A stretch of DNA of 64,000 nt from Chersky-840 sp963811775 (GTDB taxonomy: Bacteria > Actinomycetota > Acidimicrobiia > Acidimicrobiales > UBA8190). The DNA is taken from positions 186,001-250,000 of the forward strand of contig CAWESO010000004.1 of assembly GCA_963811775.1 (NCBI GenBank). The letters are read 5' to 3'. Positions 57,833 to 64,000 of the stretch are shown here, piece after piece; positions within the stretch are counted from its first letter, which is position 1; every line of letters begins with the position of its first letter. The notes beneath the pieces are model-generated. The model searched no databases, was not told the origin of the DNA, and saw only the letters and a program-made list of their open reading frames with translations. The position numbers were made by a program, and so were the translations under genes.

Positions 57833-60137
57833 TCAGAGGTCTGGACATCGGGGGTCACGCAGCCACCCCTGATCGGTGCACCGCCACCCGGTATCTGACG
57901 GGAACGTCGGTGCCTGGGAACGTGGCCCCGAGGCTGGTCAGATCATCGACCAGCCCTTCAAGGGCGCGACGGTGGATGGGGGTGTCGGGCGGATCGAGGG
58001 TGACCTCGACCACGCCACCAGTCGTCCGTATCTCGCCGGACAGCTGGGCAAAGGAGCGCAAGAGATCGCGCACGTCATGAGGGTTGCGGTAATGCTGGAC
58101 GAGTCGGTCGAGCAACCACTCTTCGGCGTTGTAGGCGGTGACCTTGACGCGGTCGATGATGGCTTTGTGTTCGAGGCGCATTACGTGGCGACGCTTGCCT
58201 GACTGAGCCAGGGGCACCTTGGCCGGCAAAGGGTGCCGACTGTCGACGGCGTCGGCGATCTGCTTTTCGAGCGCCCGGAGCCGGGACACCGCACCGCCTT
58301 GGGACACCTTTAGGCCGTGGGCGCTTCGACTCTGCTCCCGGGGTTCGTCAAGCAGGACGTCGCCCAGTTCCTCCTTGAGCTTGGCCGCCTGGCGTCGCAG
58401 GTCGGCGATCAAGCGGTCGAGGCGCTTGCGTTCGGGATTGGGGACGAGCGTGGTGGGATCGGCTTCGTCGGCCCCGTAGCTCACGAGGGTGTCCAGGCCG
58501 TGGTGCTCGCCCATGTACTTGAAGAAGTTCTCTTGGCGCCAGCGGGCGAACATCAAGCAGCAGATGCGGGCCGGAGACAAAGACGAGGCGATGTTGGTGA
58601 GGATGGGGGTCTGGTGCCCGTCTTTGGTGCGCACCACGATGCGGCGCCACGGCCCCGATTTCCCGATGTGCACCTTGTCCTCGGTGGCCCTGAAGCGCAC
58701 TCGGCGGCCCTCGAAACGAGTCTCCCGGCGAGTGAAGGAGTCCTCGGGCAGCGAGACGTTGCCGCGCTGGTAGGTGATGAAGTCGATCTTCTCCTTGGTG
58801 AGCCACGTGAACAGCTTCCCGTCGAAGCCGCCGCGGTCGAAGATGACGGTGAAGCGCCGGTCGCCGAGCACTTCTCGTATGGCCTCTATGACCCGGGGCA
58901 TGGCCTTGGCCAGGTTGGCCGAGAGCTCCTCGGTCAGAAACAGCAACGGCCGACCCTGGAGATCACCCACGAAGTAGCTATGCACGGCGGGCAGGGGCAT
59001 GCGTCGTTGGGAGTTCCAGACCTCCTGGAGGTGGCGTTTGCCGGAGTAGACCTTCATGTGACCGTCGACGTAGAGATAGGCGCTCTCGATGACCCCGGTC
59101 TCCACCCACCGGCGGGCCAGGGCGGTGCCGAGCTCCGACGCCTTTCCCTGGGCCACCAGCTCGCAGAGCTTGCGACGAAGGGTCTTCACCGCCGGGGCCC
59201 GACCGGTTCCCACCAGCGCACCGAACTCGGCCCGGCGCAGGTGCTTGGCCGACTCCACCGTGGTGCGGGCCAGAAGCGTCATGAAGAACAGGGTGCTGAA
59301 CACCGCCCGCACCCCGAAGCGCTCCGAATTGGGTAGGCGGAAGAGTTTGCGCGACACGTCGACGAGGCCGAGCGCGGCCAGAGCGGGGTAGTACAAGGCC
59401 AGGCCCATGTATTGCCCTCGCACATGACGCGGCACGATGACCGGCGGATCGTCGTCCGACGCGTCGGACCCGGGTTCCGGTGGAAAAACGACCGCTGCCG
59501 GTACTTCGCTCTCGCTCGCCTCTTCTTCGTCTTCTTCGTCGGCAACGGCTGCCAGCTCGGGCTGCACGGCACCGGGCCCGGCCAGGCGCCGGGCATGCGA
59601 CGTCGACAGCACGACACTGGTCCGTTCGGCGACCAGTCGCACGAGGGCGGTCGGACCGAGGCCGGCTCCTTCTCCTTCGATGACACGTCGAACCTCGGGC
59701 GTCACCTTGTGCGGACCTTTCGGTCCACGCTTGGCCGGCATCACCGCCGACAGGCCATCGTGGGCCAAGCGCCCGGCCAGCCGGGCCACCGTGTTGCGAT
59801 GGCAACCGAAGGCAGCGGCGATGTCAATGTCGGAAGCCAGATCGGCGCGCGACAGCATGGCGATGCACGCTGCTTCGGCGCCCTTGTCGTCGGCGTCGTA
59901 GATCTGGATGGCCACCGAGCCGAAGAACACGGCCCGCTTCCCGCCGGAGTCGAGGAGAGTCAGGCGCTTGCCGATGGGCGTGCCCGGCACCACCGAGTAC
60001 TCGAACATCGGTGTGGCGACGGGCGCATCCTGGCCGATTTCCACGCTCTGATTTTACCGGATGCCGTCTCCAAAGTGGTGGCAATCTGCACTATGAATTA
60101 TGACGCTAGCTCCTGGGCACGATGTCCAGACGTCTGA
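57833..60137 (-). mobile_element. Insertion sequence with 21-bp inverted repeats and a 729-residue transposase
   Basis: Left end TCAGAGGTCTGGACATCGGG (57833 onward) and the complement of the right end TCAGACGTCTGGACATCGTG (from 60137 inward) match in 18 of 20 positions. Between them is one minus-strand transposase and about 90 bp on the right. Element length about 2.3 kb. I saw no clear target-site duplication. Intact reading frame and good repeats suggest it is, or was recently, mobile. Confidence 0.8.
57855..60044 (-). CDS. Large DDE-type transposase (729 residues)
   Basis: Protein of 729 residues from GTG 60044. The front (about 1-110) has a helix-turn-helix: SDIDIAAAFGCHRNTVARLA, then a KRGPKGPHKV basic patch. 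An acidic linker (about 170-200: DEEDEEEASESEV) separates it from the catalytic half: MGLALYYPALAALGLVDVSR, YLYVDGHMKVYSGKRHLQE (candidate first Asp), VIFDRGGFDGKLFTWL (second Asp), ARWRQENFFKYMGEHHGLDT (Glu). These are the DDE positions of the IS4-like superfamily; size is above the usual. Encoded inside inverted repeats. Family name uncertain. Confidence 0.88.
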   Translation of the reverse strand: MEIGQDAPVATPMFEYSVVPGTPIGKRLTLLDSGGKRAVFFGSVAIQIYDADDKGAEAACIAMLSRADLASDIDIAAAFGCHRNTVARLAGRLAHDGLSAVMPAKRGPKGPHKVTPEVRRVIEGEGAGLGPTALVRLVAERTSVVLSTSHARRLAGPGAVQPELAAVADEEDEEEASESEVPAAVVFPPEPGSDASDDDPPVIVPRHVRGQYMGLALYYPALAALGLVDVSRKLFRLPNSERFGVRAVFSTLFFMTLLARTTVESAKHLRRAEFGALVGTGRAPAVKTLRRKLCELVAQGKASELGTALARRWVETGVIESAYLYVDGHMKVYSGKRHLQEVWNSQRRMPLPAVHSYFVGDLQGRPLLFLTEELSANLAKAMPRVIEAIREVLGDRRFTVIFDRGGFDGKLFTWLTKEKIDFITYQRGNVSLPEDSFTRRETRFEGRRVRFRATEDKVHIGKSGPWRRIVVRTKDGHQTPILTNIASSLSPARICCLMFARWRQENFFKYMGEHHGLDTLVSYGADEADPTTLVPNPERKRLDRLIADLRRQAAKLKEELGDVLLDEPREQSRSAHGLKVSQGGAVSRLRALEKQIADAVDSRHPLPAKVPLAQSGKRRHVMRLEHKAIIDRVKVTAYNAEEWLLDRLVQHYRNPHDVRDLLRSFAQLSGEIRTTGGVVEVTLDPPDTPIHRRALEGLVDDLTSLGATFPGTDVPVRYRVAVHRSGVAA

Positions 60138-60225
60138 ATTTAGGTCGCCCCCCGGACCGACCTGTATCGCCGGGCGGCCACAAGATTTGCGTGCGGCCTT
60201 GCGGGTCAGCGCTTTGGTGACCAGT

Positions 60226-60993
60226 TCATCTCCGTGGTTCCCAGCTGAAGAATCGAATAGCCAGGACGAGACCCGCTGCACCCCAGGCCGCGACCACGCC
60301 GACGTCACCCCAGGAGAACGGGGTGCCCAGGAATCCCGCCTGCATTCCGAGGGCGAAATGCCTCACCGGAAAGATGCGCGCCACCCACAGTATCCATGAG
60401 GGAGTCGAATTCCCGAAGGCAATGAAGATGCCGGACAAGAAGAGGAGAGGCAGGATTGTGGCGTTCACGATGGGCGCCGACGAATCAGCGTTGGGGATGA
60501 CCGCGGTGAGCGCCAGTCCCAGGGCGCAGAAGGCGACTGCGCCCACCACCAGCATCACGACGAAATGGAACAGGCTCGTCCCCGTCGGGATGGTCGCTGA
60601 ATATGCGGTCCGACCGAAAGCGGTGGTCAGCGCCACGAGGATGATCGCCACGCTCAGGGCATGAACGACCCGAGCGGCCAGGAACGAGCCCGCGGGCAGT
60701 GGGGTGCCGTTGGTCCGCTTCAAGATGCCGGCATCGCGTTGGAAAGTGATGCCGATCGCCGTGTTGGTGAAGCAGGCCGAGATGACCCCGAACGACGCCA
60801 TCGAGGCGACGTAGTACGTCGAGGATTTCACCGTCAACGCTCCGATATGGAGGTTGTAGTGGCCCAGGAGGGACGTGAAGATGACGAGGAACATGAGGGG
60901 AAATGCGAAGATGAAGAAGGCGCTCGCGGGGTTGCGCCAGAATTCCTTGTTCACGTAGCGGACCTGGGTAAAGGTCAGCGCCACGGCTCTCAT
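60226..60993 (-). CDS. ABC-2 type transporter permease
   Basis: Membrane protein of 255 residues from ATG 60993, which overlaps the ATPase stop (ATGA). Six hydrophobic segments: about 22-42 (FFIFAFPLMFLVIFTSLL), 65-85, 110-135, 145-170, 178-205 and 225-245. It begins VALTFTQVRYVNKEFWRNPA, the usual ABC-2 permease start, and carries RDAGILKRTNGTPLPAGSFL, the conserved intracellular loop. Together with the ATPase it should export a drug, lipid or polysaccharide. A DrrB-like role is plausible. The substrate is unknown. The gene is downstream of the ATPase and has no accessory protein. Confidence 0.92.
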   Translation of the reverse strand: MRAVALTFTQVRYVNKEFWRNPASAFFIFAFPLMFLVIFTSLLGHYNLHIGALTVKSSTYYVASMASFGVISACFTNTAIGITFQRDAGILKRTNGTPLPAGSFLAARVVHALSVAIILVALTTAFGRTAYSATIPTGTSLFHFVVMLVVGAVAFCALGLALTAVIPNADSSAPIVNATILPLLFLSGIFIAFGNSTPSWILWVARIFPVRHFALGMQAGFLGTPFSWGDVGVVAAWGAAGLVLAIRFFSWEPRR

Positions 60994-61919
60994 TCGTGCT
61001 CCTCTCCGGTCGGGGGCGAGGTCAGCGACAGGTAGACGTCTTCCAGGGTCGGTCTCGTCACTTCCAGGCCATCGAGGGTCAGGCCCTGGTCGATCGCCCA
61101 ACCCGTCAGCTCATGCAGCGTCTTCTCCAGGTTGTCGACGCTCAGCTCGATGAACCCGTCGGGGCCGACCGGACCACCGAGGCCTGCCGGCGGCACGACT
61201 CCTCCCGCGACTCGGTACCGGACCCGCGCCCTGGCCCGGTCCCGGGAACCAAGGGTGGAGGGTGGGCCCTCTGCCACGATGCGGCCAGCGGCCATGACGG
61301 CGACCCGGGCAGCCAGGTACTGCGCCTCATCCATGTAGTGGGTCGTGAGCAACACGGTCTTGCCCAGGCTGGCCAGGTTGGCTATGATGTCCCAGGCTTC
61401 ATGACGAGCTGTGGGATCGAAGCCGGTCGTCGGCTCGTCCAGGAAGAGCAACTCGGGGTCCCCGGCCAGACCAATCGCCATGTCCAGCCGGCGTTGCTGG
61501 CCACCGGAGAGGCGTGCGACACGCTCGGTCCTCTTGGCATTGAGACCGACGAGGTCGATCACCTCGGAAACCGGACGCGGATGCGAGTAATAGCCCGCGT
61601 ACATCGTCACCAGCTCTTGGACGGTGAGATAGGGGTTGATTCCCGTGGACTGCAAGACGATCCCGATGCGGGGCTTGAGCTGGGCGCGCTGACGGCCGGG
61701 ATCGCATCCCAAGACCCTCACCTCGCCGGCATCTCTCGACCGGTACCCTTCCAGGATCTCCACGGTGGTGGTCTTCCCCGCTCCGTTGGGCCCCAGAAGT
61801 GCGAAGATCTCGCCACGGGGGATCTCCAGGTCGACGCCGGCGACCGCAGGCGTCCTCGAGTACGACTTTATCAGTCCCTTCACCAGCACCGCCGGTGCGG
61901 CTGGTTCGACTGCATTCAT
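60990..61919 (-). CDS. ABC transporter ATP-binding protein (DrrA-like)
   Basis: ATPase of 309 residues. Walker A is GPNGAGKTT (about 43-51), Q-loop VLQSTGIN, signature LSGGQQRRLD (about 138-147), Walker B LLFLDEPTTGFDP with Asp loop, and H-loop TTHYMDE. The C-terminal 90 residues form the DrrA/CcmA-type extension (RYRVAGGVVPPAG, RPTLEDVYLSLT ending). Stop overlaps the start of the permease gene (ATGA), so they form an operon of an ABC-2 exporter. No transcription factor lies next to it. Substrate unknown; drug or glycolipid export is typical. Confidence 0.95.
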   Translation of the reverse strand: MNAVEPAAPAVLVKGLIKSYSRTPAVAGVDLEIPRGEIFALLGPNGAGKTTTVEILEGYRSRDAGEVRVLGCDPGRQRAQLKPRIGIVLQSTGINPYLTVQELVTMYAGYYSHPRPVSEVIDLVGLNAKRTERVARLSGGQQRRLDMAIGLAGDPELLFLDEPTTGFDPTARHEAWDIIANLASLGKTVLLTTHYMDEAQYLAARVAVMAAGRIVAEGPPSTLGSRDRARARVRYRVAGGVVPPAGLGGPVGPDGFIELSVDNLEKTLHELTGWAIDQGLTLDGLEVTRPTLEDVYLSLTSPPTGEEHE

Positions 61920-62216
61920 GTCACGAGTTCTCCGACGTCATGTCGAGGTTCGACGGGCGGGCCGAATGTCAACCCCAGGACATAATCCGAATCGGGGCGC
62001 CGAGCATGGCCGTATCCTGCGAGCGATCATCGGGATCCTCAGTCATGTACGAAGGATAACTCCACGAGCGTGGGCATCAGGGTTGTGTCAGTGCGGGTCG
62101 GGGGTGGGTCCTAAGGTCGGGCTGATCCGGGCCCACGCACACTTGACGGGGTCCCGGGCCGAACGTCATCTATCGGTGAGCCGGGGCGGGTTGGGCCGGT
62201 TCCCGTTGACGGCCTC

Positions 62217-62543
62217 GTGGACAGAACCGACAGACGGACCCTCACCTGGAAACCAAACCAAGGTGATTGGACGGTTGTGGTGATGAACCCCAATGGATCC
62301 TCGGGGCTCTCGGTAACAGCAGACGCCGGTGCCACCAGTCCTGCCCTCGGCCGGATCGACGCCGGACTGTTCGTCGCCAGCGGAGTATTGCTGGTGGCGG
62401 CAGGCGTGCACATCGCCGCACCTCGTCCTTGCCCGCCGCAGGGTGTCATGACGTTTCTTGCGGACATCCCGACTAGGTCCTGGCGCTCCACGAATGTGCA
62501 ACCAAGGGGAACCGACTTCGGCTCGGCGACGTCCAATTGGTGA
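62217..62543 (+). pseudogene. Fragment of a membrane protein with WTVVVMN motif
   Basis: The readable part is WTVVVMNPNGSSGLSVTADA, then GATSPALGRIDAGLFVASGV and LLVAAGVHIAA, a beta strand and a last transmembrane helix as found at the C-terminus of actinobacterial membrane proteins that end ..GDWTVVVMNADGS...VGA..PAL... The N-terminal part of the protein is missing (the stretch before residue 12 is unlike the family) and the sequence after the helix drifts. So it is a remnant. The start at GTG 62217 is only nominal. Confidence 0.45.
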
Positions 62544-62563
62544 ACCAAATCCCGGAGGAAGCT

Positions 62564-63862
62564 TTGCGTAGGAATCGAACCATTGTGCTGGTGTTGCTTG
62601 CGATGGGGGTGATCACCCTCGGCGCCTGCGGGACCACAACGAGTCACAGCTCGTCGCCGGCTGCGCCCAAGCTCTCCCTGTTGGAAGGCAGCGCCAAAGC
62701 GGCCGGGCCCGCTCTCTACCCCCAACAGCCGACCCGCTACGTGCTCGACGGCCCCCTGGCCGATCTGGGCTCGCAGGCCTCGGTGTTCAAGCTGGTGGGC
62801 CACGACGTCACCACGGCCGATCTGGCTGCAATGAGCAGCGCCCTCGGGATGCACGCCACGCCGGTACGCACGGGGACGGGTTGGGAGCTCCGCGACGGTG
62901 AGGCATTGCTGACCGTGACCACCAGCGGCGTGCCCTCCGTTGCCTACACAAGCACTGGTGCCACAGGCTCGAGCCCCGGTTCGGTCGGAAGCGGCTCGGC
63001 TGGAGGCGCCGGTGCGGGAAGCTCGAGCACGGGCAACCCGTCGACCGGCGTCAGCGCCCCACCACCGCCGATCGTCCCTCCCGCAACCTCCCCTTCGACG
63101 ACGCTCCCCCAGGAGACCGTCCCGTCGACAACGCTGCCCACACCCGTCGACGTTCCGAGCGCCGACGACGCTGTGAACATGGCGCAGGCGCTCCTCGGTG
63201 ACTTGGGCGTACTGAATGGTCAGCAGTGGTCCCACACAGAGAGCGATGTGGGGGGAATCACCGTCTCGTGCGCGCCCGGCACCGAGTGCAGCCCGACTCC
63301 GAGCCCTGTCACCGCTCGCACCGTGACCTATGCCCTCGTCGTGAACAGCGTACAAGTCCCCAGCGTCAGTTGGTCAGTGACCATCGGCGAGCACCGGCGT
63401 GTCGAATCCGTCTCTGGGACGTGGGCGCAACCAGCGAGTGTCGGCACCTACCCGCTGCGTTCGACCCAGAGTGTTTTCGACGACCTCCAGAGCGGGCATG
63501 CCCAGTATGTTGGACCGCAGCCCCTTGCAGCGACTGCCGGACCAAATGCGACAACGGTCGCCACGGGTCCGTCACCGGAGATCGAAGTGCACATCACCGG
63601 TGTGGCACTCGGCCTGGCGCGTTGGGATGGTGTCAACGATGCACTGACGGTCGCCTACCTTGTTCCCACCTATCGCTTCCACGCCAAGGTCGCAGGTGGT
63701 TCGCCGTATGATATTGAGCTGCTGGCGCTTGATCCCGCCAGCTTCGCGATCGTCGCTCCGTCCACGACGGGCGGACCGACATCCAGCCAACCGAGCAGCA
63801 GCGTTGTACCACTACCGGTGCCGACACCTCGACCGGGCGGGACGGGTTCGGGTACTGGATAG
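62564..63862 (+). CDS. Putative lipoprotein of unknown function
   Basis: Exported lipoprotein of about 432 residues. TTG 62564 is the preferred start: GGAGG stands 6 bp upstream and the product opens MRRNRTIVLVLLAMGVITL, then GAC, a textbook lipobox. GTG 62540 would add eight residues. A soluble first domain (about 40-140) has FKLVGHDVTTADLAAMSSAL; a Gly/Ser/Pro/Thr-rich linker (about 140-190: PPPPIVPPATSPSTTLP) follows; a second domain (about 195-405) contains SCAPGTEC, TYALVVNSVQVPSVSW, TYRFHAKVAGGSPYDI. Pro-rich C-terminal tail. It resembles anti-sigma-linked outside proteins. Function unknown. Confidence 0.8.
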   Translation: MRRNRTIVLVLLAMGVITLGACGTTTSHSSSPAAPKLSLLEGSAKAAGPALYPQQPTRYVLDGPLADLGSQASVFKLVGHDVTTADLAAMSSALGMHATPVRTGTGWELRDGEALLTVTTSGVPSVAYTSTGATGSSPGSVGSGSAGGAGAGSSSTGNPSTGVSAPPPPIVPPATSPSTTLPQETVPSTTLPTPVDVPSADDAVNMAQALLGDLGVLNGQQWSHTESDVGGITVSCAPGTECSPTPSPVTARTVTYALVVNSVQVPSVSWSVTIGEHRRVESVSGTWAQPASVGTYPLRSTQSVFDDLQSGHAQYVGPQPLAATAGPNATTVATGPSPEIEVHITGVALGLARWDGVNDALTVAYLVPTYRFHAKVAGGSPYDIELLALDPASFAIVAPSTTGGPTSSQPSSSVVPLPVPTPRPGGTGSGTG

Positions 63863-63926
63863 GTGCGGTTGACGGAAATTCCCTCCCAGAAGTAAGAAGG
63901 CTGCTTCGCCAGAGTGTGAGGTATCT

Positions 63927-64000
63927 ATGGCTGATACCGCAGGCAATCGAGGGAACAGGGGTATGGCCGCCAAGGGTGGAGCTGGAGGCATTTGGTTTCT
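63927..64000 (+). CDS. Start of a protein, cut by the window edge
   Basis: ATG 63927 opens MADTAGNRGNRGMAAKGGAG, then GIWF at the window end, with GTGAGGT upstream. Only 24 residues are visible. Basic and glycine-rich start; no function can be given. A second ATG lies at codon 13. Confidence 0.4.
   Translation, partial: MADTAGNRGNRGMAAKGGAGGIWF

Noticed and set aside
62111..63355. 414-residue minus-strand frame opposite the last lipoprotein
   Set aside because: Antisense of a lipoprotein with clear lipobox; composition is Arg/Gly/His-rich.

Overview
The window is GC-rich bacterial DNA, probably from a soil or freshwater actinobacterium close to Acidimicrobiia. Supporting signs are DUF1707-, DUF3558-, SCO6745- and MDMPI-type proteins, many lipoproteins with Thr/Ser/Pro-rich stems, frequent GTG/TTG starts, two proteins opening with a WW..KWY module, and several steroid/terpenoid-type oxidative enzymes. 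No rRNA, convincing tRNA or CRISPR array was found.

Left part (1-9.9 kb): a PadR-controlled export locus. A PadR regulator and two closely related MacB/LolD-type ATPases are followed by a permease cut by the window edge; a CATAC-N3-GTAT operator precedes both transcription units. Then come a membrane protein, a KstD/fumarate-reductase-like flavoprotein, a VOC protein, three decayed genes (a WYTDP-type hypothetical, a YCII protein and an ECF sigma factor) and a secreted Ig-like (BIG2) protein.

9.9-19.1 kb: a thiolase, then a tightly overlapping minus-strand operon that reads, upstream to downstream: CxxC...CxxC mini-protein, NuoB-like, HyfB, HyfC, HyfE, HyfF, NuoCD/HyfG-like, a possible 35-residue peptide, ArsR regulator. 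The large subunit has lost all four [NiFe] cysteines, so this is an energy-converting-hydrogenase-related (Ehr-type) membrane complex and not a hydrogenase. It also lacks a ferredoxin-like subunit. It is the most interesting system in the window.

19-41 kb: mostly single genes. They include three SAM methyltransferases, a beta-carbonic anhydrase, lipoproteins, membrane-anchored proteins and a GNAT enzyme. A catabolic group follows: cytochrome P450, limonene-epoxide-hydrolase-like protein, Rieske oxygenase and a dihydrodipicolinate-reductase-like dehydrogenase. A 38-codon stub of an adenylate cyclase is fused by an ATGA overlap to the P450 start.

41-64 kb: a large repetitive surface protein, an MDMPI-type protein, small zinc-ribbon and HTH genes, a TetR gene with a palindromic operator, and three transposase loci: an IS5-type element inserted exactly at a degV stop codon, an rve/DDE transposase beside a sulfotransferase tail, and a large DDE transposase with 21-bp inverted repeats. 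Between and after them lie a DUF6933 protein, secreted proteins, a NERD-domain protein, a two-gene ABC-2 exporter and a lipoprotein. Single-base frameshifts, nonsense codons and gene stubs recur, so the window is either decay-rich or carries some assembly errors.
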